DNA of 19,021 nt from Kiritimatiellia bacterium (GTDB lineage: Bacteria; Verrucomicrobiota; Kiritimatiellia; RFP12; DVOR01): assembly GCA_900771325.1 (NCBI GenBank), contig CAAGNN010000123.1, positions 1-19,021 of the forward strand, given 5' to 3'. Within the stretch, counting starts at the first letter, position 1. The number at the start of each line of letters is the position of its first letter. Under the pieces are notes generated by a model that saw only the letters and a list, made by a program, of their open reading frames with translations, searched no databases and was not told the origin of the DNA. A program made the position numbers and the translations under genes. Positions 1 through 6,851 of this stretch are shown here, piece by piece.

Positions 1-154
1 ACCCGGGGCGGGTCGGCCTTGAACCCGGGGCGGGTCGGGGGGCAACCCGGGGCGGGTCGGCCTCGGACCCGGGGCGGGTCCAGCTCGAACCCGGGGCGGG
101 TCGAGGGTCAACCCGGGGCGGGGCAGCCTTGAACCCGGGGCGGGGCAGCCTTGA
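1..154. repeat. 22-bp tandem array 1 (GC-rich class)
   Basis: Seven consecutive units of exactly 22 bp start at 1, 23, 45, 67, 89, 111 and 133. Each begins with the core ACCCGGGGCGGG, followed by T in units 1-5 and G in units 6-7, and then a roughly 9-bp linker that differs between units (for example CGGCCTTGA, CGGGGGGCA, CGAGGGTCA). The ACCC and GGGT ends of the core are complementary across GGGGC. A degenerate eighth unit begins at 155. The array runs off the left edge, so its true length is unknown. The open frames across it give low-complexity translations and are not credible genes. Confidence 0.97.
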
Positions 155-243
155 ACCCAAGGCGATCGGCCTGGCGGAGCAGGCCGGTGCACAACGCTTA
201 CCCCACAACGCGCCGGAGGCGCACCGCACGCGGGGGCAGCCCG
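155..243. other. Array edge and intergenic spacer
   Basis: After a decayed 22-bp unit comes a 7-bp stem: CGGCCTG at 167-173 pairs with CAGGCCG at 180-186. This is followed by the 16-bp box listed separately. The rest is GC-rich with no convincing coding signal. Confidence 0.6.
189..204. repeat. 16-bp dispersed box, copy 1
   Basis: GCACAACGCTTACCCC occurs here just after array 1, and again at 7562-7577 just before array 2, in the same orientation. Its function is unknown. It appears to be part of the same family of intergenic islands. Confidence 0.85.
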
Positions 244-309
244 CCCCTCACGCGAGCGCAGCGAGCCCCTCACGGCCCGCAGGGCCACCCTCACGCGAGC
301 GCAGCGAGC
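244..309. repeat. Three 22-bp units of a second GC-rich class
   Basis: Units at 244-265, 266-287 and 288-309 are each 22 bp and start with (C)CCCTCACG. Units 1 and 3 share CTCACGCGAGCGCAGCGAG. Unit 2 carries the palindrome GGCCC-GCA-GGGCC instead. The sequence is unrelated to array 1 but has the same unit length. A related fragment, GCGAGCGCAGCGAGC, lies reverse-complemented at about 12946-12963. Confidence 0.85.
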
Positions 310-326
310 CGCCGCTTATTTTTCCC

Positions 327-356
327 TTGACCGTGCGGGGCGGGGTGTGCTACTAT
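327..356 (+). promoter_or_regulatory. Promoter of tRNA-Ser
   Basis: TTGACC at 327-332 is a good -35. An 18-bp spacer leads to TACTAT at 351-356, preceded by TGC (extended -10). Predicted initiation is near 363, about 27 bp upstream of the mature tRNA. This is the only promoter in the window with a clear -35. Confidence 0.75.
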
Positions 357-389
357 TAAGCCGCTTTTGCCCGATAGGGTGCCGATTTT

Positions 390-481
390 GGAGAGGTGGC
401 CGAGTGGCCGAAGGCAGCGGTTTGCTAAATCGCCGAGTTCAGCAATGGGCTCCGTGGGTTCGACTCCCACCCTCTCCGCCA
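390..481 (+). tRNA. tRNA-Ser (anticodon GCU)
   Basis: The acceptor stem GGAGAGG (390-396) pairs with CCTCTCC (471-477), followed by discriminator G478 and an encoded CCA at 479-481. The anticodon stem GCGGT/ATCGC (417-421 with 429-433) encloses the loop TTGCTAA, whose anticodon GCT is at 424-426 and reads AGC/AGU serine codons. A long variable arm between the anticodon and T arms is typical of class II tRNAs such as serine. The T loop TTCGACT is closed by GTGGG/CCCAC. It has its own promoter and terminator. Confidence 0.98.
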
Positions 482-485
482 GTTG

Positions 486-518
486 ACTCGCTGAGGTGTT
501 TGACCTCAGCGAGTTTTT
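486..518 (+). terminator. Rho-independent terminator of the tRNA-Ser unit
   Basis: A perfect 12-bp stem, ACTCGCTGAGGT at 486-497 with ACCTCAGCGAGT at 503-514, encloses a 5-nt loop and runs into TTTTT ending at 518. It lies just after the tRNA CCA and separates the tRNA transcript from the TPR-gene promoter. Confidence 0.95.
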
Positions 519-543
519 GTTTGGTGTGGGGGCGGGATGGATA

Positions 544-552
544 TGGTATAAT
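544..552 (+). promoter_or_regulatory. Extended -10 promoter of the TPR-xseB-hemB-xer-PBP operon
   Basis: TGG followed by the consensus hexamer TATAAT (547-552). No good -35 stands at the usual distance: the nearest candidate, TTGGTG at 521-526, is 20 bp away. The expected start site, about 559-560, coincides with the start codon at 560, so the mRNA is predicted to be leaderless. Confidence 0.8.
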
Positions 553-559
553 AGCGGGT

Positions 560-2854
560 ATGAAGCACGTGATGATTTGGCTGTTGATTGGTTGCTCGGG
601 CGCGGCGTTGGCGGCGAGCGAGGGGTTATTGTTTGCCGAGGGGCTGGCGCGGCGGGGGATGAGCGCGCAGGCGGCAACGGAATACGAGGCGTATTTGGCG
701 AATGAGAAGCCGGAGGCGGCGGCCGAAGCGGATGTGCGGCAGGCGTTGGCTGGGTGCTACGAGAAGTTGGGGCGCTCGGCGGACGCGCAGGCGCAGTATC
801 GGCGCGTGATGGAGCTCACCTCGGGCGATCGGCGCCTGGCGGCGCAGTTGGCCTTGGCGCGGCTGCTCCTGCAGGAGGGCCAAGCCGAGGCGGCGAGGCC
901 GCTCTTGGAGACGGCGGCCACGGGGCGGACCACCCCCGAGCTCTCGGCCGCCTCGAAGTTCCTCTTGGGGCAGTGCTACGAAGCGTTGGGGCGGGGGCAG
1001 GATGCCTCGACGCTCTACCGCATTCTCTCCGAGGGCGAGAGCGCCTATGCGCTGCACGCGCAGGTGGCCTTGGCGGAGTTGGCGGCCAAGGGCGGTCAGG
1101 CCGCCGAGGCGATTGCGCGCTATAAGCAGGTGCTTCAGAATGAAACGCGCGCGGAGGAGCGCGCAAAGTTGGCCATTCGCGGTCTGACCGTGGCCTATGC
1201 CGCGCAGGATTATGGGGCCACGGTGGCCTTTGCCCGCGAGGCCGGCGAGAAGGCGTTGGGCGAGAACCGCTTGCTCCTGCCGGCGGTGGCGGCGGCGTTG
1301 CGCGATGGCAAGCCCGAGGACGCGCGCGCTTGGTTGGCGGCCGACGAGACGCGCTCGCCCAAGGCCACGGCCGAGCGCTTGATGCTCGCGGGCGCAGTGG
1401 CGACGGCCTTTGGCGACACGCAGGGGGCGATTACGGCCTACGAGCGCGTTATCGGGGAGTTCCCCAATAGCCGCGAAGCGCGGCCGGCAGCCGAGCGGAT
1501 GTTGGGTCTGCGCGCGCAGAGCGGTCAGCCGGAGACCTTCCTGAAAGCCTATACGCGCGTGGCGATGTTGCTCTCAGATGAGGCGGTGGCGCAGTTGACG
1601 CCCCTGCGGCTCGAAGCGGCCCTCAAGGCCAAGGACAACGCCACGGCCCGCGGGTGCGCCACGTGGTTGGTGGAGCACGCCGAGCCGGCGGTCGCCGCCG
1701 AGGCCAGTTACCGGCTGGGCTGGTTGGCGCAGGAGGAGAAGGATTGGGCGCTCGCGGGCGAAGCGTGGATGCAGACCGCCGAGCGCTGGCCCACCTCCGA
1801 GATTGCCCCCAAGGCCGCCTATGCCGCCGCCTACGCCTTCCAGCAAGCGCAGCTGCCCGACCGCGCAGAGGCGGCTTTGCGTCTGGCCATCGCCAGCGGC
1901 AACGCGGAGGTGGTGCCCCTGGCGCTGATGTTGCAAGCGCGCCTGGCATTGGCCGACCGCGATACCGCCGGGGCTTCGGCCGCGCTCGATGAGTATCTGA
2001 CGCGTTTCCCGCAGGGCGCGGCGATGGCCGAGGCGGCCTATCTGCGCGGGCTCATCTTCTTTAATCAGCAGGACTTCGCGGCGGCCGAACAGGCGCTCGG
2101 CAAGGCCCTCGCCGTCCGGGAAGGGGCCGGCGGGCCGACCCCGCTCGACCACGCCCGCACCGTCGATGCTTCGCTGCGGCGCGCCCAGGCGCTCCACACC
2201 CTGGGCCGAGGCGAAGAGGCCGCCGCGCTCCTCCAGCCGCTCCTGGGGCTGAAGGATGCCCAGGCCCTCTCGCCGCCCTATCTGCGTTGGCTCGCCGAGT
2301 TCCAGTTGGAGCGCCAGGCGTGGTCCGAGGCCGAGGCGGCCGCCCGGACGATGGCCGCCCATCCGGCCGCGCAGGAGGTCGACCGCGTGCTCGCGCAGGT
2401 GCTCTTGGGGCGCGCAGCCGAGGGGGCAGAGCAGCCGGCGACGGCCCTGGCCGCCTACGAACAGGCGCTGAAGGCCGCCACGCAACCCACCATCTATGAC
2501 GCGCAAGCGGCCTATGGGGCCGGACGGCTGAACCTGGCGCGGGGCGATGCGGCCAAGGCGCGCGATGCCTTCCGCCTGGCCACCGACCGCGCCAAGGCAT
2601 CGGACCCGGCAACGCTCGCGCTGCGCGGCCGAGCCTACGCGGGCTTGGCGAAGGCCGAGGCGCAGTTGGGCGAAAAGGATGCCGCGCTGCGGGCCTATAT
2701 GAACCTCATCATCTTCTATGACGACCCGGCGTTGGTGCCCGAAGCCTTCCGCGGGGCGATTGCCCTCTTGGAGGCTGATGGCCGCACCCGCGAGGCCGAG
2801 ACCCTACGCGAAGAGTGCCACCAGCGTTATGGCGAAGCGGCGTTGAAGCCTTGA
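560..2854 (+). CDS. Exported tetratricopeptide-repeat protein
   Basis: Protein of 764 residues. It begins with an export signal: K2 and H3, a hydrophobic stretch 4-18, and a possible signal peptidase I site after A18 (AALA|AS). LIGC at 9-12 also fits a lipobox, so a lipoprotein is possible. The rest is Ala/Glu-rich alpha-helical repeat of the TPR type; helix pairs resembling the TPR consensus (for example AGCYEKLGRSADAQAQYRRV near residue 60) recur to the C-terminus. No enzymatic motif is visible. TPR proteins of this kind usually act as periplasmic scaffolds, for example in envelope assembly; a specific role cannot be assigned. The ATG at 560 is chosen because it gives the signal peptide and sits at the predicted transcription start. 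The open frame continues upstream through the tRNA, which cannot be coding. It is the first gene of the operon, with xseB 15 bp downstream. Confidence 0.88.
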   Translation: MKHVMIWLLIGCSGAALAASEGLLFAEGLARRGMSAQAATEYEAYLANEKPEAAAEADVRQALAGCYEKLGRSADAQAQYRRVMELTSGDRRLAAQLALARLLLQEGQAEAARPLLETAATGRTTPELSAASKFLLGQCYEALGRGQDASTLYRILSEGESAYALHAQVALAELAAKGGQAAEAIARYKQVLQNETRAEERAKLAIRGLTVAYAAQDYGATVAFAREAGEKALGENRLLLPAVAAALRDGKPEDARAWLAADETRSPKATAERLMLAGAVATAFGDTQGAITAYERVIGEFPNSREARPAAERMLGLRAQSGQPETFLKAYTRVAMLLSDEAVAQLTPLRLEAALKAKDNATARGCATWLVEHAEPAVAAEASYRLGWLAQEEKDWALAGEAWMQTAERWPTSEIAPKAAYAAAYAFQQAQLPDRAEAALRLAIASGNAEVVPLALMLQARLALADRDTAGASAALDEYLTRFPQGAAMAEAAYLRGLIFFNQQDFAAAEQALGKALAVREGAGGPTPLDHARTVDASLRRAQALHTLGRGEEAAALLQPLLGLKDAQALSPPYLRWLAEFQLERQAWSEAEAAARTMAAHPAAQEVDRVLAQVLLGRAAEGAEQPATALAAYEQALKAATQPTIYDAQAAYGAGRLNLARGDAAKARDAFRLATDRAKASDPATLALRGRAYAGLAKAEAQLGEKDAALRAYMNLIIFYDDPALVPEAFRGAIALLEADGRTREAETLREECHQRYGEAALKP

Positions 2855-2869
2855 GAGAAGGAGCCTGCA

Positions 2870-3139
2870 ATGGCCAAGAACACCCTCGAAACCGCCCCCA
2901 CCCCGATGACCTTCGAGGCCGCCACCGCGCGGCTCGATGAACTGGTCGAGAAGATGGAGCGCGGCGAACTGCCCCTGGACGAGATGATCTCCGCCTTCGA
3001 GGAGGGCCGCAAACTGGTGGCCTTCTGCACCGCCAAGCTCACCGAAGTGCAGCAGCGCGTCGAGGTCATCAAGCAGCAAGAGGCCAATGGCACCCTGCTG
3101 CGCGAGCCCTTGGATGCCGGAACGGCGGGGCAGGTATGA
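2870..3139 (+). CDS. xseB: Exodeoxyribonuclease VII small subunit
   Basis: Protein of 89 residues, within the usual 70-90 for XseB. It contains the family pattern FEAATARLDELVEKMERGEL followed by LPLDEMISAFEEGRKLV, two helices that pack in the exonuclease VII complex. XseB binds several-fold to the C-terminus of the large catalytic subunit XseA, and the enzyme degrades single-stranded DNA from both ends. A strong ribosome site (AGAAGGAG) lies 7 bp before the ATG. The stop overlaps the hemB start as ATGA (3136-3139), indicating translational coupling. The large subunit xseA is not in this window, so the partner must be encoded elsewhere. Confidence 0.93.
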   Translation: MAKNTLETAPTPMTFEAATARLDELVEKMERGELPLDEMISAFEEGRKLVAFCTAKLTEVQQRVEVIKQQEANGTLLREPLDAGTAGQV

Positions 3140-4134
3140 GCGGCTTCCCCGATCTGCGGCTACGCCGCGTGCGCCGGACGCCGGGCATCCGCGCGATCTT
3201 CGACCTTCCCTTCCCCGGCCCCGAGAAGTTCTGTTGGCCGATGTTCGTGGTGCCCGGGCACAACAAGCAAGAGCCCATCGCCTCGATGCCCGGGCAGTTC
3301 CGCTGGTCGGTCGACCGCCTGGCGCAGGCCGTCGAGCCGGTCGTGGCCCAGGGGGTCGGCTCGGTGCTCCTCTTTGGGCAAACCGATCGGCCGAAGGACA
3401 ATGGCGGCTCGGGCGCGTGGGATGAGCGCGGGCCGGTGCAAGAGGCCGTGCGCGAGCTCAAGCGCCACTTTCCCGAGCTCACGGTGATGACCGATGTCTG
3501 CCTCTGCGCCTACACCCACCACGGTCACTGCGCCCCCCTGCGGCCCGATGGCGCGCTGGATAACGACGCCGGCTGCGCGTGTCTGGCGAAGGTGGCCCTC
3601 TCCCACGCGGCCGCCGGTGCCGACTGCGTGGCCCCCTCGGCGATGATGGATGGGCAGATTGCCGCCATCCGCGCGGCCTTGGCCGAGGAGCACTTCGACG
3701 ATACCCTCCTGATGGCCTACTCCACCAAGTTCGCCTCCGCCTGCTACGGCCCCTTCCGCGAGGCCGAGGGCAGCGCCCCGGGTCACGTGCCCGGGATGCC
3801 CGCCGACCGCAAGGGCTATCAAGCCTCCTACGCCAACGCGCGCAACGCCTGCCTGGAGTCGGTCCTCGACGAAGCCGAGGGCGCCGACATCCTGATGGTC
3901 AAGCCGGCCCTCTTCTACCTCGATATGATCCGGCGCGTGCGCGAGCAGACCCTCCTCCCGGTGGCGGCCTACAACGTCAGCGGCGAATACGCGATGCTCA
4001 TCGCCACCGCCGAGCGCGGCTGGGGAGACCTGGGCGATCTGGTGCGCGAGAGCACAATGGGCATCGTCCGCGCCGGGGCCGACCTCATCATCTCCTACTG
4101 GGCCTCGCGCTACAACGACTTCTTCCGCCGATGA
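3136..4134 (+). CDS. hemB: Porphobilinogen synthase (delta-aminolevulinate dehydratase)
   Basis: Protein of 332 residues, normal for the family. It condenses two 5-aminolevulinate molecules to porphobilinogen, the first common pyrrole of haem, corrin and chlorophyll synthesis, in the cytoplasm. The metal site DVCLCAYTHHGHC supplies C122, C124 and C132, the three-cysteine pattern of zinc-dependent enzymes rather than the aspartate-rich magnesium type. Two catalytic lysines are visible: K198 in AYSTKFASACYGPFR and K256 in ILMVKPALFY, the latter being the Schiff-base lysine. The C-terminal pattern MGIVRAGADLIISYWA is also typical. It is coupled by 4-bp ATGA overlaps to xseB upstream and to the recombinase gene downstream. 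No other haem-pathway gene is present here. Confidence 0.98.
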   Translation: MSGFPDLRLRRVRRTPGIRAIFDLPFPGPEKFCWPMFVVPGHNKQEPIASMPGQFRWSVDRLAQAVEPVVAQGVGSVLLFGQTDRPKDNGGSGAWDERGPVQEAVRELKRHFPELTVMTDVCLCAYTHHGHCAPLRPDGALDNDAGCACLAKVALSHAAAGADCVAPSAMMDGQIAAIRAALAEEHFDDTLLMAYSTKFASACYGPFREAEGSAPGHVPGMPADRKGYQASYANARNACLESVLDEAEGADILMVKPALFYLDMIRRVREQTLLPVAAYNVSGEYAMLIATAERGWGDLGDLVRESTMGIVRAGADLIISYWASRYNDFFRR

Positions 4135-5051
4135 AGCCCACCATCGAGGTCTTCGTGGACGCGATGCGCTATAGCCGGGGCTTCTCCCCGAGCTCGTGCA
4201 GCGCCTACCGCGCCGTCCTCTGCACCCTGGCCGACTTCCTCGCCAAGCGCGGCCGCAGCGCCTGGGCGGAGGTCTCCGCCGCCGACTTGCGCGACTACCT
4301 CTCCGACCTCGACCGCCGCGCGTATGCCGCCACCACCCGCCGCCGCAACACCGCCATCCTGCGCACCTTCTTCGATTGGCTGCTCGATGAGGAGCTCATC
4401 CCCACCCTCCCCACCGAGAATATCCACGTGGGCGCGCAGCCCCGCCGCCTGCCCAACACCCTCGGCGAAGAGACGCTCAAGGAACTCATCGAGATGGTCG
4501 ACGGCACCGACTACCTCTCCCTGCGCGACCGCGCCGTCCTTGAAGTGCTCTACGACTGCGGTCTGCGTTGCGCCGAGCTGACCTCCCTCCAGCTCCACCA
4601 CCTCGACTTCACCCGCCGCCTCCTGCGCGTCCACGGCAAGGGCCGCAAGGAGCGCATCGTCCCCTTCGGCGAGGCAGCCGACCGCGCCCTAAAGGCCTAC
4701 CTCCCCGCGCGCACGGCCTTTGCCGAGAGCCTCCGCAAAGGCACCCTCGCGCGCGCCCTCGCCAAGCCCACCGCCCCCCTCTTCCTCGCTCCGCGCGGCG
4801 GCCCCCTCTCGCGCTCGACCGTCGCGACCATTGTCCACAGCCGCATCCACGCCTTTCTGCCGCCCGGGGCCCAGGCCACGCCGCACACCCTCCGCCACGC
4901 CTTTGCCACCCACCTCCTGGAACACGGCGCCCCGCTCCTGGACATCCGCGACCTCCTCGGCCACGCCTCTATCGCCACCACGCAAATCTACACCCACGTG
5001 GACCAATCGCACCTGCGCAGCACCTTCGAGCGCTGCTTTCCCCGCACCTGA
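4131..5051 (+). CDS. xerC: Tyrosine site-specific recombinase, XerC type
   Basis: Protein of 306 residues, close to E. coli XerC/XerD (298). The N-terminal SAM-like DNA-binding domain spans roughly residues 5-90, and the catalytic domain 105-300. All active-site residues are present: R146 (GLRCAEL), K170 (HGKGRKERIVP), H252 and R255 (TPHTLRHAFATHLL), H278 (LLGHASIATTQ) and the nucleophile Y287 (QIYTHV). Xer recombinases resolve chromosome dimers at dif during division. The C-terminal block GHASIATTQIYTHV resembles XerC slightly more than XerD. No integrase-specific insertion or phage context is visible. The start overlaps the hemB stop (ATGA at 4131-4134), so this is a resident operon gene, not an island integrase. 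No dif-like site was recognised in the window. Confidence 0.93.
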   Translation: MKPTIEVFVDAMRYSRGFSPSSCSAYRAVLCTLADFLAKRGRSAWAEVSAADLRDYLSDLDRRAYAATTRRRNTAILRTFFDWLLDEELIPTLPTENIHVGAQPRRLPNTLGEETLKELIEMVDGTDYLSLRDRAVLEVLYDCGLRCAELTSLQLHHLDFTRRLLRVHGKGRKERIVPFGEAADRALKAYLPARTAFAESLRKGTLARALAKPTAPLFLAPRGGPLSRSTVATIVHSRIHAFLPPGAQATPHTLRHAFATHLLEHGAPLLDIRDLLGHASIATTQIYTHVDQSHLRSTFERCFPRT

Positions 5052-5057
5052 CGCCCC

Positions 5058-5062
5058 GGGAG
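5058..5062 (+). promoter_or_regulatory. Ribosome binding site supporting a TTG start
   Basis: GGGAG lies 7 bp upstream of TTG at 5070. No ATG or GTG in the same frame precedes the first membrane helix, so this site determines the proposed start of the penicillin-binding protein. Confidence 0.6.
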
Positions 5063-5069
5063 CCTCCCC

Positions 5070-6521
5070 TTGCCGCCCCTCACGCACCTGATCTTCCTCG
5101 CCCTCCTGGCCCTCACGCTCTTCACGCTGGGCTGCTGCCGGACGCGCGGCCGAGGTTGGCGCGGCCTCGGCCTGCCCTTTTTCTTCGCCCTCCTCTTCGC
5201 CGGACTCCTCCTCCACCAGGCCTGCTGGCAGTTGAGCGGCTTTGGCTCCCTCGGCTTCCAGAAGTTCCAGCGCCGCTACGACCTGCGCCCCACCACCCTC
5301 GAGCGCACGGCCAACCGCCGCGGCCGCCTCCTCGACCGCAATGGGCTCGTCCTCTCCCAGCCCAAGCCCGGCACGCGCTGGGGCCACGAAGCACCCCTGG
5401 GCGAGGCCGGGCTCCACCCCATCGGCTACAGCTCGCGCGATTACGGCCTAGGCGGGCTCCTGCGCGTCTTCGATGCCCGCCTCTGCGGTCTGCCCCCGCC
5501 CGGGGAGAAGCTCGACCTGCTCCAACGCCGCGCCCCCGAGGACGTCACCCTCACCCTCGATAGCCGCCTCCAGCAGCTGGCCTACGAGGCGCTCGAAGGC
5601 CGCCCCGGGGCCGTGGTCATCCTCGACCCGCGCAATGGCGAAATCCTCGCCCTAGCCTCCGCCCCCGCCACCCGCGAAGAGCACCTCGGCGAAGCGATGC
5701 GCAGCCGTGCCAAAGCCCCCCTCCTCAACCGCGCCACCCACGGCCTCTATCCCCCCGGTTCGGTCTTCAAGCTCTTCACCGCGGCCCTTGCCCTCGACTG
5801 CGGCAAGGCCGGCTCCTACGCCTGCCCGCCCAAGGGCTGGGCCCCCGGCGCCTACACCAAACCGATTCGCGACACCCATCCGCGCCCGGCCGACGACCCG
5901 ATGCTCGACCGCCGGACCGCCTTCGCCGAGAGCTCGAACATCTGGTTCGCCAAGGCCGCCGTGGCCTGCACCTGGCCGCGCTTCCAGGCCGCCGCCGAGC
6001 GCGTGGGCTTGACAGATCCCCTCCTCCTGGCCCGCTGCGGCGAGCGCACCTTCGCCACCGCGCCCGGCTCCCTCCCCGACCTCTCCGCCGCCCCCAACCG
6101 CGTGGCCTACCTCGGCTTCGGCCAGGGCAAACTCCTCCTCACCCCTCTGCACATCGCCGCCCTCACCGCCTCCATCGCCCGCGACGGCCTCCTCTTCCCG
6201 CCCCACCTCGAACGAACCGCGCCCCCCGCCCCCAAGCGCCTCTGGAGCGCCCCCGTCGCCAACGAGGTCAAGGCCTTGATGCGCGCCTCGGTCACCTCGG
6301 GCACCTCCCGGGGCGCAGCCCTGCCCAAGGTCGCCGTCTGCGGCAAGACCGGCACTGCCGAAACTTCCGGCAAAGACCACGCCTGGTTCACCTGCTTCGC
6401 CCCGGCTGACAAGCCGCGCGTCGTGGTCACTGTCCTCGTCGAACACGGCGGCTTTGGCGCGGCCACCGCGCTGCCCATCGCCAAACGCCTCCTGCGCGAA
6501 GCCCTCGAGCGCAATAACTAA
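5070..6521 (+). CDS. Class B penicillin-binding protein (peptidoglycan transpeptidase)
   Basis: Protein of 483 residues starting at TTG with ribosome site GGGAG. There are two hydrophobic segments near the N-terminus, about 5-23 and 33-52, where class B enzymes usually have one. ANRRGRLLDRNGLVL (81-95) is the dimerisation/pedestal motif. The transpeptidase domain follows: AVVILDPRNGEILALASAP at 181-199, nucleophile S231 and K234 in PPGSVFKLF, S288-S289-N290 as SxN, and K426-T427-G428 in CGKTGTAET. It should cross-link peptidoglycan stem peptides in the periplasm. The size and the motif GYSSRDYGLGGL recall the PbpA/FtsI group; no glycosyltransferase domain is present. A split between elongation and division roles cannot be made from sequence. 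It is the last gene of the operon, 18 bp after xerC, with C-ending codons throughout. Confidence 0.93.
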   Translation: MPPLTHLIFLALLALTLFTLGCCRTRGRGWRGLGLPFFFALLFAGLLLHQACWQLSGFGSLGFQKFQRRYDLRPTTLERTANRRGRLLDRNGLVLSQPKPGTRWGHEAPLGEAGLHPIGYSSRDYGLGGLLRVFDARLCGLPPPGEKLDLLQRRAPEDVTLTLDSRLQQLAYEALEGRPGAVVILDPRNGEILALASAPATREEHLGEAMRSRAKAPLLNRATHGLYPPGSVFKLFTAALALDCGKAGSYACPPKGWAPGAYTKPIRDTHPRPADDPMLDRRTAFAESSNIWFAKAAVACTWPRFQAAAERVGLTDPLLLARCGERTFATAPGSLPDLSAAPNRVAYLGFGQGKLLLTPLHIAALTASIARDGLLFPPHLERTAPPAPKRLWSAPVANEVKALMRASVTSGTSRGAALPKVAVCGKTGTAETSGKDHAWFTCFAPADKPRVVVTVLVEHGGFGAATALPIAKRLLREALERNN

Positions 6522-6545
6522 GGCGCGCGGCTCTCGCCGCGCGCC
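6522..6545 (+). terminator. Hairpin directly after the PBP stop codon
   Basis: GGCGCGCGG (6522-6530) and CCGCGCGCC (6537-6545) form a perfect 9-bp GC stem with a 6-nt loop, right after the stop. It is followed by a pyrimidine-rich stretch rather than a true T run, so termination may be partial or shared with the next hairpin. Confidence 0.65.
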
Positions 6546-6546
6546 C

Positions 6547-6574
6547 TGTCATCTGTTCTCTGTCCTCTGTCATC
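6547..6574. repeat. Four-copy heptamer repeat A
   Basis: Read on the plus strand: TGTCATC, TGTTCTC, TGTCCTC, TGTCATC, four exact 7-bp units with TGTT only in the second. The repeat at 12974-13001, read on the minus strand, has the same architecture with GAC endings. Confidence 0.9.
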
Positions 6575-6575
6575 C

Positions 6576-6610
6576 TTGCCCGCACGGCCCGGAAGGGACT
6601 GTGCGGGCAA
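6576..6610. terminator. Hairpin between convergent operons
   Basis: A 10-bp perfect stem, TTGCCCGCAC (6576-6585) with GTGCGGGCAA (6601-6610), continues rightward into TTTAAT. On the minus strand it begins one base after the FmdB-like stop codon. It probably serves both converging transcripts, better in the rightward direction because the leftward flank lacks T residues. Confidence 0.7.
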
Positions 6611-6611
6611 T

Positions 6612-6836
6612 TTAATGGCAACAACCGCAACCGCAGCCGGCACCGTGACTGTGCGCGCAAGTGCCTTCATGCGGGCAGGAGGCCCCCGAAGAGACCTTCG
6701 CCGAGAAGGTCGAAAAGCCCTTCTTCAGGTCGCTTCCGCCGCAGACCGGGCAGGCCGTCGGGCGGTCGGAGAGGGTCCGCGCCAGGAACTCGAAGGCCTT
6801 GCCGCAGCTTTGGCAGGTGTAATCGTAGAGCGGCAT
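6612..6836 (-). CDS. FmdB-type zinc-ribbon protein with Cys/His-rich tail
   Basis: Protein of 74 residues. The start MPLYDYTCQSCG and the second pair CPVCGG give a four-cysteine zinc ribbon (C8, C11, C29, C32), the hallmark of the FmdB/putative regulatory family (the MPxYxYxCxxCG signature). The family's biochemical role is poorly known; a nucleic-acid or regulatory role is usually assumed. The last 21 residues are unusual: C54, H56, C60, H62, H64, C68, C70, C72, C73 and H74, a dense metal-ligand cluster beyond the normal ribbon. It lies 15 bp after clpP on the same strand and is probably co-transcribed. The ribosome site is weak (GGCGAGG), so translation may depend on coupling to clpP. Confidence 0.88.
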   Translation of the reverse strand: MPLYDYTCQSCGKAFEFLARTLSDRPTACPVCGGSDLKKGFSTFSAKVSSGASCPHEGTCAHSHGAGCGCGCCH

Positions 6837-6851
6837 CGTCCGGCCCTCGCC

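Noticed and set aside
129..359. Open frame across array 1 (76 codons)
   Set aside because: The translation is repeat-derived low complexity, overlaps the tRNA promoter and lacks a ribosome site.
352..360. ACTATTAAG near the tRNA promoter as part of the block borders in array 2
   Set aside because: The shared 9-mer is explained by the -10 TACTAT. No 22-bp phasing or inverted partner is present.
347..559. N-terminal extension of the TPR protein
   Set aside because: The frame runs through the tRNA-Ser gene and its terminator. The signal peptide and promoter place the start at 560.
4131..5051. Phage or island integrase
   Set aside because: There is no tRNA attachment site, phage gene or composition break. 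The gene is translationally coupled to hemB and has Xer length.
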